Assembly (NCBI RefSeq): GCF_949628215.1
Contig: NW_027441371.1
Location: forward strand, 186,001-250,000
Direction: 5' to 3'
DNA length: 64,000 bases
Origin: Phalacrocorax aristotelis
Taxonomy: Eukaryota > Chordata > Aves > Suliformes > Phalacrocoracidae
The notes under the pieces are model-generated. The model ran no database searches, was not told the DNA's origin, and worked only from the letters and a program-made list of their open reading frames with translations. A program made the translations under genes and the position numbers. Position 1 is the stretch's first letter, and every line of letters begins with the position of its first letter. Shown here piece after piece: positions 42,699 through 55,644 of this stretch.

Positions 42699-43823
42699 GT
42701 GAGAGAGATCATGGACGCTGCTGGACAGGCGTTAGAACCCGTTGCTCAGGTTGGACGGACCCAGCAGAACCACCGCACCATCTTAAGTAATGCCTGCTCA
42801 CGTACTGAGATTTTAGTAGTTGCCCCCGCATCAGCTTTGGCTTTTCCTCGTCGAGCTTGTGTTTTGGCAAGAAGCGTCTTTCGTTAAGCGTTTGGGTCTA
42901 AGGGGTGTCCGTGAGGCTACGTGGTGCCCATCCCCATGAGATTTTGTGACCATCAAGTGATATTCAGCATCCATCTTATGCCCGTCTCCTGTAACTACTC
43001 TGCAGTTTTCGCTTAAGGCTTGATAGCGCAGCGTTAGCTGAGGGCGGCATTTCCCCCGCTGGCCCCTCCACGCCGACGGCGTTTCCCCTGCCGGCCGCTG
43101 TCCGTTCCCTGTAACTGTGACTCTTGTCCCGGCAGAACCTTTGCCAAAGCCACCTTTGTGCTCCACAGCAGTCTGTTTTCTGTCTCGAGTATGTTTCTTT
43201 TTGGTATCCGATACCCCAGAGCTGTGTACCGTTGGCTCAGGTCTCTTCTTGAGCTTCTGCGAGAAGAGAGAGCCTTCATCTGTTTTAATCCATGTGTCTC
43301 CTGGGGTGTTTTTTTGTTGTCCTTTACAATTTAGTTTTGCCCCAGCTACTGAGGTGTTAATTTAGCTGCTTCATACGGTTCCCGATACGCTTGTGTATTT
43401 CCACGTTTCTTTTCGTGTTTTTTGTCCTTTGAGACTGATCTAGTTCTGTTAAGGGACTGAGCGAGAGAGAGCGTTGAGGTGACTCCGAATGGTTGATGGC
43501 TTTACAATAAATGATTTACTTTATAACCAGAGATATTTTTTGAGAAGGGGTTCTTAAAAGATTTCGTTCTGCTTTGCCATTCCGCTGGGGTAGATGAGCC
43601 CCAGCCTTTTTTCAGGAGGCTCATTCTGCTCCTGGGCTTCTCTGGTACTGTTCCTTGAGTTGGTTGCAGGTTTTGAGCTGTCTAAGCTCTTTGGGTAGGT
43701 GTGTTTTGACATTCAGAGATGGGGAGGTTTCTGGTTGAGGTAAGAGATTAAGGAGCAGTCAAAGTTGAGCAGCAGATATATATTAGGAAGTACACTTGTA
43801 CGAGCTTTTGTTTTCCCTTGGGT
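42699..43823. other. Sparse stretch, unit 2
   Basis: Identical counterpart of 8,716-9,840. Confidence 0.5.
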
Positions 43824-43824
43824 C

Positions 43825-44088
43825 AGTAAGTTTTTGTTGGGTGTTCAGGGGTAGCAAGATGGTCTAATAGTGTGTTTTGGATTATTTGGTTTTGTGGGGG
43901 TGTTATGGTTTTGTCGGGGTTTTTTTGTTTGTGGTTTGTTGGGTTTTTTTGTGTGTGGTAGGTTTTTTGTTTGTTTTGTCTTGTTTTCCAGGAATTTTGA
44001 CTTGACTGAAGGTAGAACCTTATATTTTTTCCACCAGTTTTGCCTGTGTTGTGCAAGTTGTTGACGTTATCTCTCAATAGGACTGATG
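43825..44088 (+). other. T/G-rich tract and exon candidate, unit 2
   Basis: Identical counterpart; the exon candidate is 43,992-44,088. Confidence 0.35.
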
Positions 44089-44853
44089 GTGAGATGCTGC
44101 GGTAGGGGTTAGGGTGAGTGTGTTGTACACATCTGTATATGGAGCTCTAGCCTTCCTTCAGAAAGCAGCAGGGACGTAACGCATAGTGTGTGTCGGTGTA
44201 CGGGACTGCTCGTCGCCTTTCCCGATCGCCCGCAGAGTACCACGTTGTCCCGAGAACCTTTGCAGCTTGCGGCAGGTCCCTTGTAGATTATAAGCATCAG
44301 GGCTTCTGTTATTTTGTGGGCCTGTAGAGAGCACGGAGTCTGCGGGAAGCCGGAAGGTGGGAGGTGCTCGCAGAACGCGGGGCAGAGGTGGGAAGGGCGG
44401 CTCCCGAGGAGCGGCTGACAGAGGGGCTTTAGGGGTGCAAATACAGGGCAGGAGCTGTCGGGAAGGAGTGAGGTTCCTTCCCTGACAGTTCAGGAGGAGA
44501 GGAGGGGTTTTTGAAGTCTTGGTACCGGGGAATGGTTGGGAAAGGGGTGTTTAAGTGTTAGCTAATGGTCGTGTTCTGTGTGCAAGCAGCCTCCGGTAGC
44601 CCAGTCTCCTTCCCCGTATGTGTCAGCACGGCCACTCGAGCGTGCTGTCTGCCGAGAGGTTCTCCACGCGGCTGTTCATGGAGTCGCTCAGGAGTGAGTT
44701 ACCTACAAAAGGAGAGTGTGTCGCTACACCAGCCACGCCTGTTTGCTTCCCGTATTGCTTTTGGCATTTGCCCTATCGGTGTCCGCCTGTGCTTGAGTCA
44801 TCTGACACGAACTGTGATTTTTGTGTGTTGCGTGGTTTGACTTTTTCTTGCAG

Positions 44854-45036
44854 TTTAAGTAACAGGTCGAGGGTTAAGCAGGACAGTCGAGCGAGGCGTG
44901 ACGGCAAAGGCGAGCAGATGGCGTCGTGTGCTGTGACGGGGCGGGCTGTGAGGTCACTCGTCTGGGATTTCTGCCTTTGGGGTCTCTGTGTTGCCGAACA
45001 AGTCGGTCAAAAGGATTTGTTAGTTTGTTTTGCGTG
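44854..45036 (+). other. Predicted exon, unit 2 counterpart of 10,871-11,053
   Basis: Identical counterpart. Confidence 0.35.
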
Positions 45037-45097
45037 GTGAGCTCTTGCTTTTGGAAAGCAGTGTCCAACATCTGTGTGCCTCTCCGTATTTCCCCAG

Positions 45098-45204
45098 AAG
45101 TGGGCCCGGCATTGAAGGTGACGGTTCCCCAGCCATCGGGGACGGACCGAGAATGCGAGCAGGCACCTGACGTGGCCACTGACCCGGGAGGCACGGATTG
45201 GGAG
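45098..45204 (+). other. Predicted exon, unit 2 counterpart of 11,115-11,221
   Basis: Identical counterpart. Confidence 0.45.
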
Positions 45205-45610
45205 GTGAGCGGAGCCGTGTTGGCACGGTAGGGGAAAGGATGAGTCTGGAATGTGGCTGTTGGTGCAGATGCGCGGTAGGGAGCCGGACACGGAAGGGAG
45301 GGGGCGAACAGAGCATCGTGAGAAGGTAGGTCAGCACGTGACAACGGAGGGGTCGTGCAGTGTGAGCACCTATGTGACTAGTTAATGAAGGGACTCACAA
45401 AACTATATGCAAAGCGGGATGTCTGCCCCGAGCTCGTTGGGCAAGGTGAGCGATGAACAGGGAGCCGTAGCAGCTGTTATTTTTGAGGTGTGGAATTGTT
45501 TGTGAGCGGGCGGCCGCTTCCAGGCGCAGGGGTCGCCTTGTCTCTCTGGTTCTCTAGGCACCGTAGGTGGTGGCGGCCACGACATCCAGCCTCATTAGAG
45601 CGTGGGGGAG

Positions 45611-45653
45611 CGGAAGTTCACGGCGCTTCCGAGGAGGCTGTTGTTGCGGAAGT
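45611..45653. promoter_or_regulatory. ETS-motif cluster, unit 2
   Basis: Counterpart of 11,628-11,670. The first visible substitutions between units (45,571 and a nearby T-to-G at about 45,670) flank it without touching the motifs. Confidence 0.3.
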
Positions 45654-46682
45654 GGCCGGCGTTGAGTGGGGCGATGCTGAGTGATGGCACCGCACGTTTG
45701 GAGATGAAGAGTATCCGTGTGACCGCAGCCCCATCCTACGTAGCCTGTGTGGCCTTTTTAAAGGATGGCTTTTGAGCCCCCAGATTTGGAAGGGAAGCTG
45801 AGGGGCCGATGCGGTCTTTGTGCGGGTGGCCGTTCGGTTGGGGGAAGCGCAGGTGGGGCAGGCAGGGGTTGTAAAATCAGCGGAGGGTACCGTTCAGAGA
45901 CCGGACACGTTTGGGCCGAGAGAGGTTGTGGTGTCCTTTCTGCAAAACAGAAGCATCTGCCAGGCAGGGGAGTTCCTGCCTGTGCTTGTGCTGTTGTGTG
46001 GATTTTGTAGTCTGTCTTTGTTCCTTACTGTACTCGGGTCTCGATGTGTCTGTTGTTCTCCGTGCTGAGCAGGCACCTAGGTAGCAATATTGAGGGTTTT
46101 GCAAGCCCTGGCTCATCGGCATAATGGTAACCGAGAGCTTCCTTTCTCGCATTTTAAGTCTACTGCATAGATTTGTCTTGTGTCTGAAATATTAGACCTT
46201 TATAGAAGGTCATCTTTTTGCAGCGGTGATTAAGGCGGCCTCGATACTGCTGCTGAGGAGCAGTCTGAATACGCAGAGCCCTTTTCTGGGACCTGTTCCC
46301 TGCACCTGAACGTTCTGAGGTCTTTAAGAGTGGCTTGTCGCTCGTACGTCGTCCTAGTTGTGGGTATATGGTTTTATTGCAGGTGATGATGGTAGGTGAC
46401 TTCTCTGCGGATGCTATAGCTTCTTCCTCGCTGCCGTATAGATCTTCTCGCCCGGTGGCATCTCTGGGCCGGAAGTCCGTCGTCTCGGTGAGAGTTTTCT
46501 TAGGTGCCTCGATCGCGTCGCTTGTAGTATTTGTGAGCGGTGTCGGTCCGTGCATGTCGATGCCTGTGTCAGAGCTGCTCCGCCTGGGGGTGTAGCAATG
46601 GTAGAGCGGAGGAAAGAATAGCAATAAGAGTATATGGTTAATGTTAATATGCGTAGACTGTTTTGGCAACGCCCGTACAACC

Positions 46683-47123
46683 CTCGTCGGAGCGAGTGGC
46701 CGTTGGCAGCGGGCGAGGATGGTAATTTCCGGGGTGTTTTGTGGGTGCCGAGGGGATGACCGTAGCTGCCTGGGAGAGGCAGCTAGAGTGCTAGCTGAGC
46801 AGAGGGCACCTCTCAGCTGTTCAAGCTTGTACGTGCGTGGGGCTTAACATTTGATTGAAGGTATTTCCTTTAATGGCATGCAGTAGTTGGGCTCTAGATG
46901 GTATTCCTACGTGGAAGCAAGACCTGTGGAATGGTTAAGCTGTTGCTGTGCGTCCAGGTGACTTGTTCTATCATGCTGTTCTTGCAGAGGATGAAGATGG
47001 AGCTGTGCAGGGTGATGGAGCAGAGCTGAGTAGAGCACACTAAGGCAGCGGGTCCGTGTGCGGGATTAAAGGGAAGATGCGACCGAAGGCTATTTGAGGA
47101 GCATTTCAGGCGAGCTGGGTCGC
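46683..47123 (+). repeat. Exon cassette, copy 2 of 3, unit 2
   Basis: Counterpart of 12,700-13,140, with the same degraded donor. Confidence 0.85.
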
Positions 47124-47170
47124 AGTGAGGGGGCGCATGGGGCTGGTGACTTTGTTCTCTTTGCTCTCAG

Positions 47171-47767
47171 GAGCACAGCGCTATCCCTAGGGGCTGGCAA
47201 GGTTCTAATTGTGGGGCCGGCGCCCATCGGGTGCTTCTTTTTGCGTTACAGTTTAAAGCGTGGATCGCTCTGATGTTTGAGGAGTTTCTGGGCAGTTGTC
47301 GTCTGCGGCGTCGTTCCCAGATGCGTGAACAGCTCTGCTCTGTCGCTGTCTGTTTTCAGGGAGCGTGATTTCTTCCCTGCATCCTTACGTTCTTAGGTCT
47401 TGTAGCTGGGCTTCTTGTGCCTCCTCCCTCTCAGTTTTGAGAGGAACTTCTTGTCACGGGCCCTGACGCTCTTCTAATCATTTTGGATCTCGTTAGGGCC
47501 TCCTTGCATCCCTGTCAGGGTTCTGCAGGTCTTGTTGCTGGACGAGCTCTTCCGTCCAGTTGTCTCTGTGTTTGCCGAGAGCGTTCTCTCGTCTCGGAGG
47601 CGCGCAGTTTGTAGTGTTTCTCATAGCGTTGGTGTGTGCGTTTTGTGAGTTTGGCTCGGAGCCGCCTTGCTGGCCGTGTAGAGTCGGGTAGGTGGCACAG
47701 CGATGAGAGCTTAGGGTTCATCTGTTGCTATGCTAAGGCTGTTGGGGGAAAGGTGGTACCGTCATCT
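47171..47767. other. Acceptor-like site and spacer, unit 2
   Basis: Counterpart of 13,188-13,784; one T-to-C difference near 47,595. Confidence 0.3.
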
Positions 47768-48273
47768 CGGATGGAGTGGCCCTCCTCAGCAGGCAAGGAC
47801 CGTAATCACCGTGACGTTTTGTGGGCTCGGAGGCCGTGACCGTGGCTATCTGGGAGAGGCAGCTAGAGTTCAGCTGAGCAGATTACCTCTGCAGGGTGTT
47901 CAAGCTTGTACGTGCGTAGGGCTTCATGTTTGATGTCATATGTTTGTTTTTAATGGCAGGTTATAGTCGGTGTTCAGGAACAGTTAAGGTACTGCTGTGC
48001 AACCAGGCGACTTGTTTCGTATTGGTTTTGGAGATGCCGAGGGACGAGTCGTGCAGGGCGACGGAGGGGAACTGAGGGGACCGATGTAAGCGGGTGAGTC
48101 GGTGCGTGGTGTATATAGAGGGAAGATGTGACCGATGCCTCTATGACTCCATTGCTCCTTGCGTTTGTCTTTTGTTTTGGTTTTGAAGTAGCGTAGCAAT
48201 GAGCAAAGGAGGCAAGTCGAGCAAGGCGAGTGGTGATTGGTGGGCTGAAGTAGCAGCTCTTTTCTGAGGTGTT
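47768..48273 (+). repeat. Exon cassette, copy 3 of 3, unit 2
   Basis: Counterpart of 13,785-14,290, with one substitution in the AACCA(A/G)GCGAC stretch upstream of the exon-equivalent. Confidence 0.85.
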
Positions 48274-48471
48274 GTGTTGCTGGTGAAGTTATAAGCAACG
48301 CGTGTCGTTTGGGTGTTACGGACGGCGGGCGAGGTGCCGTGTTCAGCTGCAAGTGACGTAGGCCGGGTGGGAGGCTGTCGAGGGAAAGGGGTGCGAGACG
48401 GGGATCGGTGCGGGCAGGCTGTGGCATCGGGCAGCATCTCAGGAGGTGCCTTTTCGCTTGGCTTTTTGCAG

Positions 48472-48527
48472 GTGCCGCTGGCAGGCTCGGAGTGCTGCTG
48501 CCGCACGCCTATGAGAGGTCTGAGAAG
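48472..48527 (+). other. Predicted exon, unit 2 counterpart, weakened donor
   Basis: Same acceptor and body as 14,489-14,544, but the donor reads GAAG|GTGGGG, an A-to-G change at intron position +4. Confidence 0.4.
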
Positions 48528-49502
48528 GTGGGGCAGCGGCCAGCATCTAAGACCAGAGAATGCTGTGGTCCGTCGTCGAGCTCTTCAGTTTTGTAGGTAA
48601 CACGTGGGCCGTCTTTGGAACGGCGTATGAGCATTAGAAGTGAGCTGGGTAGTAATGAGGAAGTCACGGGGCGGTGATTTCTCACGAGCGTAACGGTAGT
48701 TTACTGTGTGTTGATACGTTTGGTGCCACAAGCGATGACGGAAGCGGGGTGTGATGCTGGAATCTGTGCAGAGCAGGTGAGCCGATGGGCATGTTCGTTT
48801 TGATGAGGGGGGTGCTCTGGAAGAGATCTGTGTTGACCTGTGTGATACTTATTGCTGGCTCTGGGTTTTTTCCTTTTTTACATGATGAAGAGGCACCTGG
48901 CCACTGCAAGAATATCCTGGTTAGCTGGTGTGTTTCTTGTTGTGAAAGGATGCATAATCTGACCCATCTGAAAGCCCCACAGTGTGACTTTTGTTAGGAA
49001 GAGATTTTGAAGAATTGAGATATTTCTTATTCAGTGAGGTTGCATTCTATGAACTTGCCATCAGAGTGCATCTTAGAGACAGTGTCTTTGTCAGCAGAAC
49101 TCATCAGCACAAGACTTGCAAAGTATTGCTTTTTTTTAAAGACAAAAAAATCCATGGTCCTTGCGGAGATCCAAGCACAGCACATACTCCAAAGGTTGAT
49201 GGCATTGGTAGTGCTTGGGTTCTCAGTTGTAACAGTCGAGATACCATAAAATGCGGTTCGCCTGCATGCTTCGGTACAGCCGAACGCATTAGCAGGTCTG
49301 CCGGTCCTTCTTGGTAGCCCCGTGTATTGCAACACTGGGGATTTGATTTGTGTGGTTTTTTGTTGTGGTATTATTTTTTCCCCCCCCCAAAAAAGTAAAA
49401 CTGTATCGGGGATCTCTTCACTCACCGATTCTTCTGTCATAAATGAAAGTTTAAAAAAAAGCTAACATCGTCTGATTTACGACGTGACTTGCGCTCTTTC
49501 AG
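48528..49502. other. Intron-like stretch, unit 2
   Basis: Counterpart of 14,545-15,519. The - strand frame at 49,027-49,440 is unchanged. Confidence 0.4.
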
Positions 49503-49554
49503 CTGTAACTGCCAAGCAGATGTAGGGTACGATTTGTTAGGTGTACTTAAGCAG
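49503..49554 (+). other. Predicted exon, unit 2 counterpart of 15,520-15,571
   Basis: Identical counterpart. Confidence 0.45.
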
Positions 49555-50401
49555 GTAGGTATTTGTGGTAAATATTTAATGAGGGGCGACTGAATGTTGT
49601 GGGGGGGTGTTTCCTGCCGGTATTTTGAGGGAGCGCTCTTAAGTACTTTATTTCAGTCTCGCTTTCGACGCGCGTTTCCCTGGCAGTTCAGCAGCATCTC
49701 TTGGGCGGGGCAGCCGGGCGGACGTCCCTCCCGACTCCGTAACACGCCAAAACCCCCCAGTCACGTTGCTGCTGTGTATTTTGGAGATAGATAATCTTAT
49801 GGCGGGCGTGAACGGCTGTGCGAGTTGAATGAACGCAGAAGGAAAATGGAAAGCTTTTAGAGCCTAGACGCTCATATTGGATGTGCGTAAACACGCGCCC
49901 GCCTTCTCAGCACAAAGTGAATTACTGAGATTTATTCTTAATTTTTTACGTTACTCTTTCAAGTTTGACACGCTTCACTTCAGGCTTCGTGGAGCCAGGC
50001 AGCAAGACGTGCGGCGGCAGGGCGAGGGCTGTAGCTGCTGCGGTGGGTCTGTAAGCGGAGGTTCCGGTTCCGGTACAACTTTGCCCCGCAGCCTCACGGG
50101 GTTATCTCCCCGCAGCGGTGCCGTAAGGAAGGGATGAGACGTTTTCCAGCACCAGCCAGAGCGTTCAGTGTTACGCGAAGGATCTGTTCAAAATGGTATC
50201 GGTTAGTCTTAATACCGTTTTCAAGCGTTCCAATCACTCTAGCTTTTAAAGGATGTGTTGTGTTTTGACGTGACCCGTTTGCCTGGAATCTTGCTGCGGC
50301 TCAATTTCCTTCCTACCCCTTATGCTGACTGAGCTCCTCCATTTTCTTCTGTGCTATTTTCTTAACGTGCTGAAATATAGTTTGGGATTTCTGTTTTTCA
50401 G

Positions 50402-50897
50402 ATGTCGTCTAAGTGTCTCGTGATGCTCAAGAGATGCCTGCCGGTCGTTAAGCGTGGTGAAGGTAAGGGGCCATCCCTCGGCCTGGAGGCTCCTGGCTCT
50501 GTCTCCAGCGGGTGCCCCGCAGGTGCGGCCGCGAGGGCTGCCCGGTGGGGAGAGTCGGGGCCCCCAGGGACCGGGGCTGTTTGTCACCCCGGGGAGCCCG
50601 TCCCAGTGCGGGAACATGTCCGAGCGGAGCCCGAGAGAGACGTGACACCGTCCTCTGGCACGCTCCTGCTCTGCCGTGGGGCAGCCGCCAGCCTGCGGAC
50701 AGGGGCTGGGGGGGCTGCAGCTGTTTGGGGGGCTGCCCCACCTTTTAGATTTTAGCAGAGCTCCCCCTTTTCTGGGGGGTGTGGGAGGGGTGTGCGTGTA
50801 CCTTTGTAAATGGCACTATTAAAGTAATGAGCTGCAGGTTGGAGCAGGTTCCCTTGTTTAGTGCCCTTCTTGGGGGTGAATAAAATTGGGGGAGTCC
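50402..50897 (+). other. Candidate 3'-terminal exon(s), unit 2
   Basis: Counterpart of 16,419-16,915 with one G fewer in the G run near 50,725. This shifts the frame and replaces the last residues. AATAAA is at 50,879-50,884. Confidence 0.45.
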
Positions 50898-51031
50898 TGG
50901 GGGGGGTGTGACGATGTCATGTGGGGTGCCCCGGTGTCACTGGGGGAGCTGATAATGCGTCAGAGGAACAGGTGAGTGGGGGCGTCATGTAGGGGTTCCC
51001 CCCCAAAAAGGGGGGTTACAGCCCCAAAATG

Positions 51032-51742
51032 CCTGAAAATTCAGGGGGGGCTATTACAAAAACCTCTTATATATATTGACATGTGTAATATTAATTTATA
51101 GATGCATAAAGGGATTTTGAGATAAGAACTTATCTCTCCTATATTACATAACGGATTTCGGGATACAAAAATTCTGCATCGAGATGCAGGGTTTTAAAAC
51201 ACAAAAGTAACTCGACCGTCTATATATCTAGATCAAAAAATAAAGGAGTTTAAAGTGAAAAGGATAGATGAAGGAATTCAAAGCAGAAGAAAGTCTGACT
51301 AGAGCGAGCATCTACGCTTAGTGTGTGTTACATAGTCTAAGTAGATGTGTAATCTAAATAGAGGTTATATAGAGTGAAATAAGCCGAGGTATAACTGTAA
51401 GTAGATGTCTAAATAGAGAAGTCGAAAAAGATTGAAGTGTCAAAGGGTAAGTAAGCAGATAGCTAGCCTAAATAGCTGTTTTATGTACGTGTTAATATGG
51501 AAGTCTAAACAGGTATGTGTAAAGAGATATTCTGTGTAAGTGTAAATAGCCTAAATAGGTGTAAGTGTAAATATAATAGCTAAGTCTAAACAGATGTTGT
51601 ATGTAAATGTAAAACAGATAGTATATATAAAATATAGATGTACTCCGTAAGGATGTGTAAGTAGACACATAGTGCAAATGTCTATGCTATGTAAGGTTTT
51701 AAAATGCAAAGAAACCACGTTGATAGAGATGTTTATAGAGAA
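51032..51742. repeat. AT-rich degenerate repeat tract, unit 2
   Basis: Counterpart of 17,050-17,760 with essentially no change, so this tract, unlike the GC-rich arrays, is not length-variable between units. Confidence 0.7.
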
Positions 51743-51811
51743 GATTTAAAAATTAGACACACAGCCCACCCCCCAGTCAACTGAAGGCACAAAAGCGCTT
51801 TCAAATGCTGC

Positions 51812-53261
51812 CCCTTCCCCGTTCTCCTTCTCCCATCCCGATTTGGGGCCGATTCCCCCAAATGGGGACTTTCCCCTCTGGGGCTGCGTAGGCAGCCTGG
51901 GAGCTGCTGCCAGGGCAGACACACACTCCAAAGCCCCTGAGTCTGGGTCTGCAATGGGGGGTGAAAAACCCCGAACAGGTTTGGGGGAAAGACAACAATT
52001 CGGGGCTCTTGGGAAAGCCCACTCCTGCTGGGTTTGTGCAGTTGGAAAGGAGGGGGGTAAAAAAAGCGGGGGTGGGGGGGCGGAACCCTGCTAACCATTC
52101 TCATGCACAAAAGCAAAAAATCGCCAATTTCAATGTTGTGGAAAGGGTGAAAAAAACCCGGAAGTGAACCGTTTGGAAAAGCAATCCCAACTTTTACCTT
52201 ATGGAAAAGCAAAAAAAAAAAACAAAAACCCCAAACGGACAAAACCAAAGTAACCCGAACAACAACAAAAAAAGCCAAACCATCCAACCGGAAATCACCA
52301 AAACTAAATAAACCCACCGAAAACCCTAAACTGGGGAAAATTTGGGGTGAAACACCGGCAGTTTGAGGGGCATTGCTGGGGCTTCTCTGGAATGGATTCG
52401 CCGGAGCGGGTCAGTTATCTGGAGCGGATCATCTGCTGCAGGTTAGCCCAGGTGAGTTGCCCGTTGTGGATTATCCTGGGGGGGACCCCCTGGTGTCAGT
52501 CATCCCCATGCATGTTCCCCGTGGCGTGTCTGCCCAGACATGCCCCTGTCCAGCGGTGTCCGCCTCCTCCCCCGCCCTCCCTCTGCGTGTGTCTGTGCCC
52601 TCCCAAACGCTTTCCCCTGACATGGCCCCCCCGCATGACTTTTTTTTCCCCGGTGACGTCCTCCCTCTCCCTGGCCTCCTGTTCTGTGCTCGCTGAAGCC
52701 TTGTGCTTACGCAGGATGAGCAGAGCAGGGTCCTGGCAGTGCAGAGGCGAGGCGAGGCGCTGCCAAGCCAACGAAGCCCAAGGCTCAGCAGCGCACAAGT
52801 CCTTTGCAGGTCAGCCACTGGCACCTGGTCTGCCTGGCTGCCCCGTGCCCTGACGCACAGCTGCCCCCCTCACCCCAGGCAGCCTGCCTTCGGAAGGGCA
52901 GCTGTGTTCCCCTGATTGATTTTCTTCTTTAACCCTCTAGGACCTGTTGACTTGCTGCTCTCCCTGTCACAGCCCTGATGCCGCAGGCCTACAGCAACTG
53001 ATGGGGCTCACTCCGGGGGGGTGGGGGGTGGGAAAGGGGACCTTTCTCCCCAGGTCGTTTGTGCTGCTTCTCCTCCCTAGGGCGTGGGGTGGGGGTGAGT
53101 GGGGCAGGAGGGAGGACGGTAACGGCCACCTGATTTTTAAAGCAGTCGAGACGGAAGGACTAAAATGCTCGAGGCACTTTGGTGGTGGGCGGTGCGGAGG
53201 CAACGACTGACACTGCTGGGGCTGCGGGAGTGGGGAAGGTGCAGAGAAGCATGAGCTCTGC
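51812..53261. repeat. Internal duplicate block, second copy, unit 2
   Basis: Counterpart of 17,830-19,280 with about ten scattered substitutions and single-base indels, more than in other parts of the unit. Confidence 0.8.
52715..52809 (+). other. Predicted exon, unit 2 counterpart of 18,734-18,828
   Basis: Counterpart with one substitution inside the exon and one in the acceptor region. Confidence 0.3.
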
Positions 53262-53365
53262 GCACGCAGTAACAGTTCCGTTATCCCGGCGAACGTGACC
53301 CAGAGCCGGCGCGGGTCTTGCCCCAGGGAAGAGTCACGGACGTCGTGCCGCTGCCGCCGTGCTGT

Positions 53366-54765
53366 GCTACGGCAGCCGGGAATCGCGCATGCGGAGTGGC
53401 GATGGTGGACCCTGCTGACACCGTGCGGCCAAAGTGCGGTACCGCACCCGGAACAGACGCATGCGCAGTGGCGACGATGTGTCACTGCTCGCTGCTGCCA
53501 CCGAGCGACCGAACCGCGGAACAGCGGGGGCCAGCTGCGCTACCCTGCTCGCGGCAGTCACCGAGCGCTCAAAACCGGGTACTGCAGACGGGCAGCCGCC
53601 CGTTCCCCAGGCTGAAGTTTTTCCGCTGGTCGCTGCTGCCACCGTGCAAGCAGATTCCGGTACTGCAGCCAGGCAGTTCCGTATGCACAGTGGCGCTTTA
53701 CTTTCTGCCCCTGCTTCCACCGACCGCCCAAACGCTCGCAGTGCAGGTGGGCAGCCGCGCATGCGCAGTGGCGTCTTTTCTGCTCTCTGCTGCCACCGTG
53801 CGACCAAAGAGCGGTACTGCAGGTGGGCAGCCGCGCATGCGCTGTGGCGCCTTTTCTGCTGGTCGCTGCTGCCACCGTGCGACCAAACCGCGGTACTGCA
53901 GGTGGGCAGCCGCGCATGCGCAGTGGCGCCTCTTTCTGCTCTCTGCTGCCACCGTGCGATCAGACCGCGGTACTGCAGGTGGGCGGCCGCGCATGCGCAG
54001 TGGCGCCCTTTTGCTCTCTGCTGCCACCGTGCGACCAGACCGCGGTACTGCAGGTGGGTAGCCGCGCATGCGCAGTGGCGTCTCTTCATGCTCTCTGCTG
54101 CCACCGTGCGATCAAAGAGCAGTACTGCAGGTGGACAGCCGCGCATGCGCAGTGGGCCTTTTTGCTCTCTGCTGCCACCGAGCGACCAGACCGCGGTACT
54201 GCAGGTGGGCAGCCGCGCATGCGCAGTGGCACCTTTTCTGCTCTCTGCTGCCACCGTGCGATCAGACCGCGGTACTGCAGGTGGGCAGCCGCGCATGCGC
54301 AGTGGCGCCTTTCTGCTCTCTGCTGCCACCGTGCGATCAGACCGCGGTACTGCAGGTGGGCAGCCGCGCATGCGCAGTGGACACCCTTTGTATTCTGCTC
54401 GCTGCTTCCACCAAGCGACCGAACCCCGGGACTGCAGGCGGGAGCTGCGCTACCCTGGTAGAGATTTCCACCCGCCCCTTACCCGATCGCGGCAGTCACC
54501 GGTCGATCAAAACCGGGTACTGCAGACGGGAAGCTGCCCGTTCCCCAGGCTGAAGTTTTCCTCTGGTCGCTGCTGCCACCGTGCAAGCAGATGCCGGTAC
54601 TGCAGCCAGGCAGTTCCGTATGAGCGGTGGCGCTTTATTTTCTGCCCCCTACTTCCACCGAGCGCCCAAACCCTCGTACCGCAGGTGGGCAGCCGCGCAT
54701 GCTCAGTGGCGCCTTTTTGCTCTCTGCTGCCACCGTGCGACCAAACCGCGGTACTGCAGCCAGCA
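53366..54765. repeat. NRF1-site tandem array, unit 2 (shorter)
   Basis: About 1.4 kb with the same monomers, roughly half as many NRF1 cores, and two rather than four variant blocks (about 53,520 and 54,440). The last monomer has a broken core (GCGCATGCTC at about 54,697). The ends match unit 1, so internal blocks were gained or lost. Confidence 0.93.
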
Positions 54766-54784
54766 GCCGTGCACGGGCTGTAGC

Positions 54785-55305
54785 GACATTTTGCCGCGCT
54801 CACTTCTCCACGCCACTTAGTGACCCCCCGCACGCTACGTGGTGACGTCACCGTGGGGGCCGGAACCGTGTAGGCACAGCCCCTAGCGACAGGTGTTGAC
54901 CCCTTGCGATAGCCCGTTGAGGGCGGTCCTGATACCCCTCGCCACGCTCTTAGCAACGGGCCCTGCCCCCGGCGATGGGCAGGCGGGCCGTCTGATGTCC
55001 GACCCACCTGGCCCCACCCACCCACTTTGGTGCTGTGTGGTGCACTTTGCTCTCTGCTGCCACCCTGCGAGCCTTCATCCCTCGGGGGGGCTCGGCCCGC
55101 CCCTTTTGCGGGGCGCTGTGGGAAGGGCGGGGGCGGGGCCCGGGGGTCGAAGAGCCCCAGCCGGGGCTCGGGCAGCTCTTGCTGCCCCTGGGCTTCTCTG
55201 CCGTCGGTGCTCCCGTGTTCCCTCGGGCGGTCGCAGCTTTGGGGCTGTCTCAGCCCCCCGGGCAGGCGTGCTCTGGCGTTTAGAGAAGCGGAGGCGTTGC
55301 CTGAG
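54785..55305 (+). promoter_or_regulatory. CpG island B, unit 2
   Basis: Counterpart of 22,310-22,830. CRE palindrome at 54,841-54,852, donor at 55,306, one substitution at about 54,958. Confidence 0.6.
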
Positions 55306-55558
55306 GTAAGGATTCCAGAGCTTGGCACTCTTTGGCAGCATCTGTACTAGAAAGGTCCCTTGTGGCCTGCTTTGCTTTTTTTCTCCCGGGATGTTGTTTC
55401 GGGCGCTGAGGGGGCGGTGAGACGGTTTAGTGGTATGGTGTTCTGTTTGGGGTTTGTTTTTTGCTTTGCTGGTTTTCTTCCCCCTTGTGAGATCATTTCA
55501 TTCATTTATCATTTCATATTATCATTTACCCCGCGCCATTTCCGTCCCCTTTGGGCAG

Positions 55559-55644
55559 CAGCGGATCTGCTGCCGCTTCAGGCGGCCGCTTTCTCGAGGG
55601 CGAGGAGCTGGGACGACAACGGGCCGCTGCAGCCTCTGGTCAGG
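55559..55644 (+). other. Predicted exon, unit 2 counterpart of 23,084-23,169
   Basis: Identical counterpart, with AATAAA at 55,751-55,756. Confidence 0.45.
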
